From Apostichopus japonicus (taxonomy: Eukaryota; Echinodermata; Holothuroidea; Aspidochirotida; Stichopodidae), in contig NC_092573.1 in NCBI RefSeq assembly GCF_037975245.1, positions 10,542,501 through 10,606,500 of the forward strand: a stretch of 64,000 bases of DNA, given 5' to 3'. The notes below the pieces were generated by a model. It did no database searches. It was not told the DNA's origin and saw only the letters and a list, made by a program, of their open reading frames with translations. A program made the position numbers and the translations under genes. Numbering within the stretch: the first letter of the stretch is position 1; the number at the start of each line of letters is the position of its first letter. Positions 41,401 to 56,400 of the stretch are shown piece by piece.

Positions 41401-44400
41401 CGGGCTTGTGTTGGGTAAAGCTGATGGTTTCTGAGTAGCTGCTACTTTTTCCAACGTAATTTTTTTGTATGCGGCTGCTGCCTTGCTGGAAACTCCTTGG
41501 TTTGATGACAGCATAGAAATTCTCTTTCCTATTGCTGATGGAATATGCTTGATTATGGCCGGTGGGTGGTTAGACTGTACATCTATATGTACATCGGTTC
41601 ATATAGGGTTTCCTGTAGGGTTGGTGTTTGCTGGTTGGTAGGTTTAGGTTGACGTCAAGGAAGTTGGCTGATTCTAGATTTGTCTGTACTGTGATCTGAG
41701 GCTGAGAGCTTGAATGATCTTGATTAGCTTTTTTTTCGTGCAATCGGCTTTGCTTCCTAAGCGACATTGCATAACAGTAAGTCCGTCATCTCTGTATAAT
41801 CTGACGCTGGCAAAGTCAGGTTTCGTCTCGAGTTGATCTAGGAAAAAAAGCCCTACAAGATCACACACATACATAAAGTGAGGCCTAATTGTATCATCAC
41901 AATGTTATACTGTTTGATGTGCAACACACAGTATAGAAAAGTTTCACACCTAAGTAATTAGGTATGTACTTTATACAATTAAATGAAATTGCTTAATCAG
42001 CATGCCTATGACATGCTTCATGACTACTTCAGACAATACCTTACATGTAAAATAAAGCCGGAGCTGTTAAACGTCACAGTACAATGAAATCGTAACCATT
42101 TAGTAATCTATATATATATAAAATGTACAGGAAGTGTTGTTAACATTTGTTGTGGAAATGAGCTTTGAACGTGCTTGCCATTATTACAGTAGCTAGTTTA
42201 TTTTAGAACTGTTCGAAACACAGAGAGTTTCATTTTTCATTTGACTCATTCAGCAGCCCTACAGTCTCTTTGTGTTAGTGTACAGTAGTTATTCATTTAT
42301 CATTTTTTATATTATCAGTATACCTAAGGAAGGGAACTCATTATACTGATGATAATTAAATTACAGTAAGAGGGTAGGGTTTAATGAAATCTTCAAAAGC
42401 GGCATTTACAAATTGAACAAAATTTTCACTCTGATTATCAAGGCTTGATAAGTTTTTGATCCACTTGACAGCGAAAACATTTACCTCGGGACTATGCATA
42501 TCTAAGAGCATGCTATTCCCAAATTACCAGTAAGTTAACACAGCAGCAGCAGTCTGTAATAATATTGTGGTAAAAGTGAAAAGAACAACTTTGTGGATTA
42601 CAATGTTATTACTTCAGAGCTCCTCTTGATACAAAACTTGCAAATTTTCTTTAACCTTTATTTCTAAGTTGTTTTGATTGATATATCTTATCTCCATTTT
42701 CTCTAATTGATTCTGAAGGAGGAAAAAACCTATTTGATGGTGATAGAGTTAGTTCGTGTGTACAGTATCTATGTGTTCAAATGTATGTGATGTCCTGGAC
42801 TCATGATCATGACAACTCAAAAGAGCATTTGATGTCCATGGATTAATATCATACTTGGTAGATGGATTCATCATATTGTGTAAGAGAACCCTATTGCTTG
42901 TCATAGAGGTCATAGTTCATCTGTAGTCACTAACAAGCAAAATCTGAAAAGTTTATCAACAGGAAAACTTCCATTGCAAAACTTGGGTTTGAGTTAATAC
43001 ATGGCTTGCGGATTCAGAAGAACCGTATTGTTTATTCATGTGTCAAAGGTCACTTTTGGTCAACAGAGGTCAAGGTCTGAAAACATAGTGAACATGATAA
43101 CTGGAAAAGCAAAGCTCATGTGATTTCCATACTTGGTATGAAGATTCACACATTAGTGTGTACAAGAACCTTAGATCAAAGGTCATTTCAGGTCACTGGA
43201 GGTTGAATTCTGAAAACCTTATTACTGCACCATGATGAATTCAACAACAAAGTTTACATCATGTTTTGCATGTGTTTCCAACTCAGTGAGTAACAGAAAC
43301 CAACATTGCTTTTCGTAGAGGTCAAAAGACATTTATACAGGCCTGTTAGAGGTGGAAGTCTGAAAACCTAACAAAAAAGTAACTACTGTAAAAGCACAGC
43401 TTTGATTAAAGGTCCATAATGTGTAGATATTTAATACCATTCAGAACCTGTGATCTATGAAAGTCAAAGGTCATTTGCAATCTAGAACTTTGCACACTTA
43501 TGTGTGCAGTGTTACATAAAAAGTGTTTTCATACAACATGGTGAGGAATCTCAAAGCCTGTTTCCTTTCTGAATTTTTGCACTTACAGTATTTTACATTT
43601 TCACAAAAAGGTAATATTTACTTGTTAGACACAATACAGCAATTATGAGATGAACATGTAAGCCAGACTTTGTTTCAAAGGCTTTCAGATATTATCATAT
43701 GTTGTCAACAACACATTTATCTCTGTTGATGTGCCTACAGTACGTGTTGTATCATTAGTACTGCAACTACTGTATCCAGTGGTGAGCTGATCAACACTGT
43801 ACTTTATACTCATATTGCATTGTAGATAGAATAGCGATCTGTGTTTACAGTCGATTAGTGAACCTGTGGCCGTCTCTGTGGTGTGGTGCTATATCCTTGT
43901 TATGTTGATGTTTGTACCCGGGTATTGCATGTATTACTGGGTGGAGGCATGAAGTTGTTGACACCTATCAGTGCTTGAACAATGTACAAGGGCGCTTCCA
44001 TTCAGTCTCACTGCTGGGCTAACAGTAAATGAAAAATAAGGAAGTCTTGCTGTAGATACCAACACAGGTAGTTAAATCTTTCTTTACTGTTTGTGAAAAC
44101 TCACCCAATATTTGACTCACTGGTGAAGTGTTTAACTTTCTCCCCCCCCCCCCAATATTCATTGCCTCTGCCCTCACCACTGTTCCCTACCCCATATATT
44201 CCTTGACTTTATTAAAAATGCATATGTTGCTGATCTGCTAAGCATATCAAATAATACTTGCATTGAGTACCGGAAATTTTTGACTTTGAGAGAGATACGT
44301 TTTCAGACTCTTTTAAGTGAATATCCCTTCAGTATCAAGTCATGACAGGTTTTTTATCAAAGTAGTGATTTTTTATCATTTTCCTTAATCAGACTTCCCT

Positions 44401-47400
44401 TTCAGACGTACATCGGTCCTGTGCTTATATCCATCAATCCGTTTAAGCAGATGCCCTACTTTACCGATCGGGAGGTTGACATGTATCAAGGAGCTGTAAG
44501 TAATACCATATTTACCTTCGGTATTAATTTGCTGTGACTATAATGTACAGACGCACAGGTATTAACACTCAGACACTCACGCACATGTTTGTATTACATT
44601 CAGACCGAGGACCCCATTGTATTTTCCATTGTTCAAATCCACGTACCCTAACCTTAACAATACCCCCATACAATAGAATTCTTCCAAGGACCTGGTGATT
44701 CTTTGGAAATCACAACCGAGGACCTGGAATTCTTTTGTTCAAGTCCTCGGTCAGATAGCAAAACAAATGCATGCACACATACACTAACATGAATAAAAGA
44801 ATTTGTGGCTATAACAGGATTCGAACCAGGGACCTCTGAGTCACTGGTTCAAATTCTGTTCTAGCCATAACTTGCTTTGATCTGTTCCATTGTCTAAATT
44901 TTCCCAGTCAGTTTTACATAATTAAATTTACGTAAATTGCAAAAAAAATAAAAAAGGTTAAAGTACATACAGTATATGGACAGTGCCTACAGAAAATGAC
45001 GTAAAATGAAATGGAGTCAATGAATTGTAGTGAGTGTTAGCTCAGTGGTTAACGCCAGTGCCATTCAATCATAAGGTCAAAAGTTCGAGTCACTCCTAGA
45101 TTAATGTATGTCGCCCAGTAACAGAGTTGTTGACAATTGACAATTCATAATCATGGAGGTTAAATATGAATCTAAAAGACTCACTTCGGTCAGCTTGCGG
45201 CTTTGATAAGCCAATGAGGCTTCTTAGCGAGTTCCTGCTTGCAGGAGGATCTAAAATACATACATACATACATACAGTATATACATACAAATGATAGGTG
45301 CCATTTAATTTACAATTGTATACAGGTATTACTCAAAACTGTATTTTGACTTTTTTTTGTGTTTTTGGTATTTTGTGATGACATATCTCTCTACTGGTCA
45401 ATGTACATGTACAGTATCCGCAAGGTTCCTGTTATTTTCCTAGTGGTGTCTTCCTGATGAAGCTTAGTATATATGTTACTTGTGCACTGCTGCTGGAAGT
45501 AGGAAAAAAAGGATTAACAGGAACTGTGAAAATATCAAAGGTAATAAAATGGTCGTGCCAGGGATATTCCAGTGAATTGAACCTTCTAATTGCGACTTTC
45601 CACAAATAATGGGGTGCGACCTAAAGGTGCGAAATTTATCTCTACAGATTTCGTGACATCCCGTAGTTAGCCAGCGTAGCAATTATGAAACAAACCGTGG
45701 AAACACAGCATTACTGTTAATTGCCGATAAGTGATAATTTCAGAACTTTTTATTGTAGTTGTGATTTGTCATACATGGTAGGGAATGTGAAATCCTTCAC
45801 TTTCGTTGTGTTTTTTTTCTCATTATGAAAGTAAAAATGTGTTAGTTGTATAGAGCTACAGATCATTTCCAGGGGTGAAATTTAAGATTTTTAGGTCTAG
45901 GAATGAGGTAATGCTGTGTTTTCATGGATTTGTTTGATGGTTGCTACATGCTGGATAATTAGAAGACAGTTTATAAACTGGAGCTCCACCCAAGGATGTA
46001 TCGCTCAGATTGCAAAGTTTTAAACGCTGAGTTCAGTCTATGGTAATGGGTGTGCAATGAAGACGACAAGAACAGATTTTGAAAAACTTAGGCAGTTGCA
46101 ACACAAACAGTACAAGTTGCAGCTCAGAGGTGCAGTGGAGTTATTCTCCCAAGCCCTAGTTATTAGTTTCTTTTAATGGAGATTAGCTACTGTACCTTTG
46201 TAGACAAAGCAAGGGCATCAGTCCTGTGATTAATGCTCTTTGGGAATGATCGCTGGAGACAACATTGGTGCAGCCAGCATATCAATGGTTCTGTGACCTA
46301 TTTTACATTGTTAATTTCTTTCTTTTAGGAGATAAAACATGACTTCATACATAGTATGTAGGTCAAGCGTTGTGAGCACAAGACCCTTATTAAAATTGGT
46401 GGAGATCAAAGGTCATTTAAGGTCATCATATAAATCAATGTCTGTAGGACATTGTAAACATGATAACTCAAAAGTGCATCTTTGTAGAACTTCATACTTG
46501 GTATGTAGGACCAGCTTGGTGATTGTAAGAACCCTATCTAAAATTGGTAGTGGTCAAAGGTCACACAAGGTCAGCATGTGTCAAAGTATGTTATCCTTGT
46601 AAACATGTTGACTCAAAAAGTACATCTTTGTAGAACTTCATACTTGGTATGTAGATCCAGCTTCATGATTGCAAGAACCCTATATCGAAATTGGTAGAGG
46701 TCAAAGGTCACATGAGGTCAGCATGTGTCAAAGTATGTAATCCTTGTAAACATGTTAATTGCAAAATTAAAGCTACAGTTAATCTGTGAGTTCTCCCCTG
46801 CTATGATATTCTTTTGTTGAACAAAGTTTGGTCAATTTCAGTTCAATTTTGTGAATTGGCTCAATATTAAATAAATCTGATCAAAATATGTACAGTCATC
46901 CAGGAAAAGAAAACTGCTTCAAAGAGTTGATACTCTTGTGTTGGGTGCTTTAAACACTCCTGACCTTTATCTGTTTTCCAAGTGCTCTGAGCTTCACAGG
47001 GTCAACAGATTATCTCAAATGACCTCAAAATTGGCTCAATGGGTCAATCCGTTGTCAGAAATGGTCTCAAAATTGGCCTTTAATATTCTCTGTTAATTAA
47101 ACTAGAAGACTTTGGCTTGGCATAAGTTGTGAAATATTTCACAGTGCATAAACAACATTTGTCATGTATCTCTCATTCATTAATAACAATTATTAAAGGG
47201 ACGGTTGGTGACAGAGCTGCAAATTCAGAATTGGCAAATGGAAATGTCCATTTACTCATGATCTGTGTGTCTAATATTCCACCTACGAAGGCTGTTTTTT
47301 TTCTAGATCTTGAACATTTTGGAATAGAAATTCTATACCGAAAAAATGCTTACTAGTGGATTAATTGGTCGATGCCCACAAGTGGGCGTTGCTACAAACA

Positions 47401-50400
47401 AAGAGATCGAAATCTCTCATCTTTTTCTGGTTCTTAAGTACTTAATTCTTGGACAAATTAAACTCACTTGCTCTACAATTTTATGGTAAAGAATCATAAA
47501 TCCAACTGGCTTCCTGGTTAAACATCAGCTGCCATGCTAATGTAACACACTACCAATGTCACAAATCTGTTCAATTGCATTTGATAAGTGAAAAACATTT
47601 GATGCAAGCTGGTGGTGGTTGGCAAATGACAACAAGTTGGGTTTGGATCTGAGCTACCTGAGATCTGTAAATAATTCACTAATTAATACTGTTTTCCACA
47701 TTGTAAAACAAACTTGAAACAAATGTTTATAAAATTCATCCCTCTAGTCGTCAATATGTACAGTAGATATCAATGCCATATATATCACCATTATGTATTT
47801 TGCCTTTTAAGCTTCTTGCAGTTGTCTTTTTTGGACCTTAAACGGAAGTGTTACATTTCAAGTGATAGCAATCACTTCCTGTGCTAAGTAGGTTAGAATT
47901 AAGAAGAAAACAATAGGGAGCATCCTCGTTTGGCTTCCTGATTGAGAGCATACAGTAAATAGTATCAGTACTGCACACAGTTTACAACTGTACCGATAGA
48001 TGAGACGGCAAAATATCTAAAGGTTATTGTTACAAGAGTTGAATATATATGACAGGTTTTAAGTTGTTATGGTCTAAAATTTCCCTTAAAGTGATTCTGT
48101 GAGTTTTCGAAAAAAGGGAGTATTCATAAAACTGTTCATTTTCAAAAAAATTGGAACTTTTGTTTAAGCTGCTTATCTGGTAAACCATGTATATAAATGA
48201 GAAGATTTTACCAAGCAAATTTTGCTAAAAACTTTTTGTGCTTTAATTGCCCAACGCTGGTGTTTTTAATGTTCCCCAAACCTACATATTGTACATATTG
48301 GTGTTCTATTCACCAAACCTACACATGTCTCTCCTACAGTGTACATATTGGTGTTCTATTCACTAAACCTACACATCTCTCCTACAGTGTACATATTGGT
48401 GTTTTACTCACCAAACCTACGCATCTCTCGTACAGTGTCATTTTGATGTTCTATTCACCAAACCTACAGTATGTGTATCTCTCCTACAGTGTAAATATTG
48501 CTGTTCTATTCACCAAACCTACACATCTCTCCTACAGTGTACATATTGCTGTTCTATTCACCAAACCTACACATGTCTCTCCTACAGTGTACATATTGGT
48601 GTTCTATTTGACCAAACCTACACAACTCTCCTACAGTGTACATATTGGTGTTTTATTCACCAAACCTACGCATCTCTCTTACAGTGTCATTTTGATGTTC
48701 TATTGACCAAACCTACAGTATGTGTATCTCTCCTACAGTGTACATATTGCTGTTCTATTCACCAAACCTACACATATCTCTCCTACAGTGTACATATAGG
48801 TGTTCTACACACCAAACCTACACATCTCTCCTACAGTGTACATATTGGTATTCTATTCACCAAACCTACACATCTCTCAGACAGCGTACATATTGGTCAA
48901 TCTTGGTTATTTTGCTACATTTTGTCCGACATTGTAATTTGCTGAACATTCCAACAACCAAAGGATGAATCCTAAGAAATGTGCTCTGTCAAATCAGTTA
49001 CAGTGCTACTTGTACATATTGTTTTAATATTCGATTTGACCCATACTAGGAAAATGAAAGACAAACTAAGAAGAAGGGAAACAAATGAAATACTGAAAAT
49101 CTTATGTTTCGATTATTTCGTTTAATTTATTTGTTTTTTTCACAACATATATACAACAAATGTAGCAAATACAGGGAGTTGTGGAATGTGAAAGGAAGTG
49201 AAGTGCATCAAGAAACCCTTGTGGGCTTATCTAGCATTACACTCCCTGTATATAGAGTACACAGTATGTATGTGACTGTTAACAAAGGTACAACGAAGAA
49301 TTTGTGCAGTAGAAACGATTCTTGTGTCTATGAGGAAGCATATTAACCACACGTTGGCTCTCATTATATAAAGGTGTCTCATAAATGTTTGACATCAGTA
49401 TGGTATAATAAATGAGTTATAAAAAATTAACATATAAGTACTATTTATCACATCCTTTTATGGTTCATATATTTATAAGGCATGTATACCTTATAGTGTG
49501 TATGTACAGCACAACTTTATGGATAACAAATGGCTTCAACCTTTTATAACCTGGCTGGATCATGTGTTTTCCCTTTCCTTATTACAGGCTGCTTATGAGA
49601 ATCCACCACACATCTATGCCTTGAGTGATGACATGTACAGAAATATGTTAATAGAGCTTGAAAACCAGTGCGTTATCATCAGGTAAGTCACGACCGTTAC
49701 CCTCCTTTCGACCCTCTCCCTCCCCTCACGCCCCCCTCCTTCAGCTTCCAGTATGCCAGAAAGCCCAAAAGGGGCTTCTTGCGTATTCAATTCATGCATA
49801 AATAATAACGTCAACATTTGCAATGTCCTCATTAAACAAAGAAACATAGGTTTGAAAAACTTAACTTTGAAAATGTTAGATTTTTTTTTCAATCTAATTT
49901 GCAACACTTTAATGAGGCATATCGGGGCCTGTTACTTTCAAACAAATATATATATACTATTTCCTAGATCTAAGGATAGATACTTTTGATCAAATCACAA
50001 GATAAAAATGACATTCAAAAAGGATATAATTTACAAAATTATCCCTTTGCTTTCTTTGTTTATACATACAGTACTGATTTCGCTTAACTCCCGTTGAAAA
50101 AAAATCAACGATCGATAACAAAAGTTAAATATCGATAAAAAAAGTTGAAAATCGGTTAATTTCGTTGACAAGATTTAGACTACTGCGGGCACGGTTGTCA
50201 ACGAAGTTTCAACGAAATTTCCACGAAAGTTATCGCGATCAAAAACCGCAAAGGCAATTCTAGACATATCAAGGTTGTGACTTGCGTTGAATCCTTAGTG
50301 TAACTACAGCCGTTTTCAGACTCTACCAGAAGTTGCCGAGGAATATTACAAACGTTGCAAAAGTTTGATTGTATATAAGACGGAGTAAGTTCTGTACTAG

Positions 50401-53400
50401 GTGTTTGAAAAATGATTTGGCTAGGATAATAAAAACTAGTCTTGGTCGATCGTAACATGCACATTCTATGACTCTTTAAGTTATAGGCTAGTATTAAACT
50501 AGGATAAGTTTAAGTTAACTCACCAAGGAACGCAGTGTCAGAAAAAACAAGAAAAAAATATCAACAATGAAACAGTCGTAGCTGGATATCAAAGAGATCT
50601 TTATTTCCAATAAATTCCTGTGTTACTTGACGTACTACAGTACCGTTTACTACAGAACCGCACTCACTTTCAAACTTTTCTGAGAGCGCATTCCGTCCAA
50701 AAAATCTCCCCGACTTCAATGCACGCAAAAAAAAAAAAAAAAAATGTTATTTTCCCCCTAACCCGTTACTGTAAGTTGCCCGCGAAAGCAGATGGACTGC
50801 CCTGGTAATGAAGGTCGCAGCCTGTGTCTGGGCCACCTATAGTATGCTGCTTACATGTGCATTCCCTACCCTGGATATCCCCACCACCAAACTTTTTTGA
50901 AGGCTTAGTCCAATCATAAACTTGGCTTTGTCAAATTCACGCCTACCTTATGTTAATTAGCATAGTATTTATCTTCGTGGGGGGTTTAGCACTGCAGAAC
51001 CTTATGGCTGGCTGCCTCTAGAAGCAAACATTATTTTACCCCTACTGTTCGTAATGGAATGGATGTTATCTGTTACTTAGTTAATTGAAAACCAAATATT
51101 CATTCATATATATATAAGTAGAACAATCCAGCAGGGATAGAAAGTTTATCTTGAATGAACCAATCAAAAGTCGTGCTATTAATAAAACTTGAAAACACCT
51201 GGCCAGCAAGAGAGTTGCAAACAATTGTTTCCATGACTACTAAGAAAATAAAGCAGTGACTTGGGGCCCACGTTGGGTAGATTTCTGTGGAAAATGAATA
51301 TATTTTCATTGCTTATTTGAGTATTGTATATTGGGAAGAGCTGATCAAACATTACTGGGGAGGGCTTTCAACTGGCCTCACGGCTTTCAACTGGACTGAC
51401 GGCATGTATAAGTTTATGTTAATGAGTAGGGGGAGTTTTTATGAGTCTCCCGGTATGCGTCACATGAGAAGTAAATGTTTTGTTTTTCGGTTTTATCATC
51501 GTTTTTCAAGTGGAACAACTCAAAAAATCATGTCAAATGAAAATAATATATATTTGAATATCCTTCCTTAGTTTTACTAATCAGGAATGCTTGATAAGGC
51601 ATGCAATGCATCGTTCGAAAATGTAATTTTAAAGTAGAATTGAAAATGAACGACATAAAACAATATCTGTGAAGCGTGTGGAGCACAACTTTGAATATTC
51701 GTTGTGAAAGAAAACATAATGAACGATGTTTACTGCGTAAATAAATTTCGCGGAACTGGTATAGAGAAATTACGTACTGCAGCTTACGTTAGAAAAGCTC
51801 ATAAATGACACAGGTGGAAAGAGCGCATCAAAATTCGGTTTAGGAAATCCCTATACAGCCGACAAAAGTCGATGTCTCCTTCCGTTTTCGAGTTATAAGC
51901 GATTTTGTGTTTTTGCGATATGGTTTCAGTATATTTTCATTGAATAAGGGCGTTTTGTTGTGTGTGTTTAAATAAGGGTGTGACCTATCAGATATTTCGC
52001 TAACCGTTTCACCGTATCGCCTGCCGGTCGGTTAAACGTTTAAACGCCGTTTCCCGATCGCGGCTTTTTCGACGCACCGTTACTGGACTTTTAATGAAAA
52101 TAGGACGTTATGAGTACAATAATTAAGGTTTTCTTTTCCAGCAGGTAGCAATTCAGGCAGCAAGACAACGATCAATGTATGTTAATTACTTAATTAATTA
52201 GGCCCAATAATATTGCGAACCTTTCGTGTAATAATAATTGCCTAACACACATGATCAGTATTCGTGGTCTTCAGAAGTTCAGATCACTGAATTTATATAA
52301 CTCGGCCTTCGGCAACGTCGTAACTTTTGAAGAAAAAAACAATATATTTGTCTATCAATCACAAGATTTTAAACAAAAACTCGCATAAATTAGCAAACTT
52401 AACACCTTTCCTACTTACTCATTAAAAGTCATGTTAAGAAAACAAATTACGCACGCACATGTTGTGCGATGGGTTGTAAAAATCAAGCTGAAACTGGTTC
52501 GAGCAGCCTCCGATTTCATTTTCTTTCTCTTGTGTCACATACATGATACAGTACCTTACATTTGATACAAAAGTTACTTCAAACAACAGCTTCCCAAAAT
52601 TTGTGTCGCAATAGGTTAAGATTTAACCACGCTGCGCAGTACCATTCATAATTTGCATATTACACTCGGCGTCCAGATGGCGGGAGAATATAACATCATG
52701 TTCAATGTGTTGTGTCGTTCCCATGGTGCGATGAACTTGGGCAAGTTGCCAAGTTCGAATGTCAATGACCTACTTATGTTCTGTGACCAATGTCAGTGGG
52801 AATTATGTGTGTAAAAACTCGGGTTTTTCCATTTGTTATATATATAGAAGTTTTTCCGTAAGCGGAGCGAATTTTAGGGCGGCTCGTTGATTGTGAGGAA
52901 GCACTTATCTAAGCATCAATAGTTGTGAAAAAATATCGTAAGTTTTTCATTTTCATTCATTTTCTTTTATGTTTGCCGCAATCGCGCCCGCAATGCATGC
53001 ACAGCATAATATCATGTGTGAAAAAATGGCTGTACACGTGCGGACCTGAGAGAGCAAACTGGCCTTGTGTTGTTAATGTTATGACGGTACTTTCTAGAAC
53101 GGCCATTTGCGTCTTTTGGGGTCAACATATTTTCACACGGGGTTTCACCATGCCATTGATCGATGTACACGGGTGATATGTCGCAAATATAAACTGAAAA
53201 ACGAATTGACGACACTATCATGACTATTGGCCTACTACTTTAGTTATATTAAAGACATTATTCATGCCTAAAACATCGTTTTTCTGTTTTTATAGATAGT
53301 TTGCAGTACATTACTAAGTTCTTTACATATTTTAAAATAATTTTCATGTTTAAAAGTAAACAAAATAGAAAAAATAAAAAGAGAAAACGCCTTTTTGAAA

Positions 53401-56400
53401 AATGGAAGCGTCCTCGCAGAATGGGCGGGGCATCTTTATTTTGCTTCAAGTTACATGTTTTCGCTCAGAAACAAAGTTTCATACTCCAACTCTAACAAAA
53501 AACCAAATTTACATCTCTAAAAAATAACTATTTTTCGTAATCTGCAAGTAAACCAAGTTTATATGTCCATTCATTGTTATTTAAATGGTTAAACAGCACT
53601 CTAATTTATCTGGAAGGGTGCCTCGTGGTACATAGCTTTGACTGCAATCTCTCTTACGTCCTGGCGAAGTTAAGACTTATGTCACTGTGTTTGGGATTCA
53701 CAGTTAGAAAACGTCCCCCGTCAGTTTCACTACATGTTTCTTTGAGTGTCACTACTCATGCAAGTACAGGAATGCTCTGGAGAAAATTCCTGCCTTCAAA
53801 CGACTGTTCCAAAGTCTAATCAATACTAATAAACGAAGTTGATCGTTTTCCGACGTTTCGCGTAACCACATATTGACCTTCTATTTCGTTTAAAAAAGAA
53901 TTTCAATGCATCGTTGAAAATTCCACGAAGGAAATGACTGAAATAGCCAATCGTTAAAATTCGGGGAATTTCGATAAAAATCGGGGAATTTCGATGACGA
54001 AACGTGGAAATTCGGTTATTTTCCTTTTAGCGAATTTTAACGGGAGTTAAGCGAAATCAGTACTGTATTTACCTAAAAATATTTCTTCATCTCAAAAATT
54101 TTCATAATTATAGTGTCTTAAATGCTTTAAGATGCATGGAAATCTAGAAAGAGAAGTGTTACGGACATTCTAATGTTTCTCCCATTGACCAGTAAATCGT
54201 ATACTATTGCTATTAATTTCTCAATATGAACCTTTCCTGCCTTCCTGACCGGTATTATTATTTATCCTTTCATAAATAATAATAAATACGTCATTTATAT
54301 AGCGCAAAATCACAAAGCTAAATCCCCCCCCCCCCCAAAAAAACAAAAAAAAAACGATAGAAAGAAAATAAATACAGTGAAAACAAATAATAAGGGGTAC
54401 TATCAAATACATTACTTATATGAAGTATGTAGGAGGGCAGGTGCTTTGTTTTTTGGGGGGACGTGGGGGGGGAGAGGAGGGGTGTAGAGGCGAAGGCTGG
54501 GAAATTTCGACTGAAACACAAAATGCATCTTTGCCTTTGACACCGTGATATTATTTTCCGCCGAGTAATGATGCACGGTATGACCTGATTTCAATTTCAT
54601 TGGATGTGTAACGGTTTGATAATTGAAACTCCATCCTTCCCCGTTTTAAAAACATCCTCTTTGAGTTGTGCTGTTTTGTGATGCTTGTTGTTTCTTTGTA
54701 TGTTTAGAGAATCAATAAGCTTTTGTACTCTATACAGGTTTATACAACTCTAATGTTGCATTTGTAACGTTATACTAAAGCTTCCTTGTAAAGTATTTAT
54801 GTAGCTTATTAATGGTAAAAGTGATACTTTCACAGCAATATTTGGAAAGTTAGTCTTCTGTGTAGAAAATAGATCATTTTAAGCGACAAGGAAGTTGGGC
54901 TGCTACAAAAACAAAAGGGGGGTGGGGTGGGGTGGGTGGGAGAGGGAGAGGGAGGGAGGTTAGAAAAGATACTGATTAAATGTAGTATTACAGCCGACAG
55001 CAGCACTTGACGAGAGAAAAGACCTATAGTATGCATGAATATCACCTCATTATGAAATATAATAAGAATACTTTATATATATTACAGAATATAATATAAT
55101 GTGCTGTATAAAATTTTGGGTGCTAGTGTTAAGTTTCCAAAGTCATTTTTCATGAGTAAATGCTTTGGGGAATAGTTTGTTTTGCATCTTTTGGGTGATC
55201 ATGTATGATGTGTGGGGAGGGGTGGCGGGTGGTGGGGGTGGCGAGTGGTGGGGGGAGAATGCAGGAGGTCAGAAAAACCACCAAGGAGTAGTAAGTTGAC
55301 CACAGATTCTTGTACGAGGGATGACTTTCAATATTTAGTTCACTCCTCATAGCCTGGCTCCCATACATATATGCACTTAATCTACCTTGCCTACAACAAC
55401 TGGTAACATCATTGCACATTCCCTGTACGTATTAAGAAGAACTGAAACTAATTACTTTCTTAAACAATATACACAATTAGCAGATTTAAAGGGGCAGTTT
55501 GATTTGAAAGTGTCAATAGGGAAACATTTTATGAGTGTGATTTTTCTGTGCAAACCTGACATTCCTTCCATAGTCTTCTACTTTTTGGTGATCTGAAGAT
55601 ACAGCTATAGTATATGTAAACACTAGTGTTTACACAGGTCCAAAAATCGGGAACTGGGTACCCAAGAGCCGTTACCCGTCGGGTATCCGGGTACCCGGAA
55701 AAAATTGTTTACCCTCGTGTATCACGATTTTCAAGAAATGACATATTGGATGCTATTATAAATGAATCATATTCTCTACTGACAATGTTTTCATGTTCAA
55801 GAACGTAGGTGTAAGATAAGGTATAAAACCTTTTTCAATAATTTCTATTTGCTATTGTTTCTTTCATTAACTTGTTAATAACTTCATATAATTAACATTA
55901 CTACTAACATCGCACTGCCGTCGCTGCTTATGCTTGCTCTCCACGTCTATTGATCACACCATATCCAATTTAGCTCGTAAACAGTTGTTACTACTTCTAT
56001 CTATAATGCAGGCCCAGGGTTCGCATTAGCCGCGAGATTGCGCGATTCGCGCAATTTGATCGCATTTGGAATAAACGATTAGTAAACAGCCACTTGCGAT
56101 TATTATTTTTTAGTTATCCCGTCTATAATCCGTAAACATCTCGTAAAGTTCATTGTCAGCCTTTCCTTCCATGAAATAACGAATGGATAAATAATAATTT
56201 CCACATGGCAGCCTAACACCACACTAAGTCAATGAGAAATCTAGCTAGGCCTAACCATCTGTTTATTCGCTGAAATTGTGACGCAGTTATAAGATATCCA
56301 TGGAATACTTTCGTTATTGCTGTTATCTTCGACCACATGGTAGCCTAACACCACACTAAGTCAATGGGAAATCTGCCTAACCATCGGTTTGCAAAAAAAA

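Larger units (their letters stand above)
37785..44405. other. Myosin intron 2
   Basis: Contains the TA microsatellite at 38370, SINE family 2 copies, a nested hAT, a reverse-transcriptase relic (41.4-41.9 kb) and an AGGTCA-rich repeat (42.7-43.6 kb). No exon was found; 41890-42700 shows nothing I can name. Confidence 0.6.

Noticed and set aside
48197-48706. 169-codon open frame with 16-residue repeats
   Set aside because: The 48-bp minisatellite period is a multiple of three, so frames stay open by default. There is no start context, splice evidence or domain.
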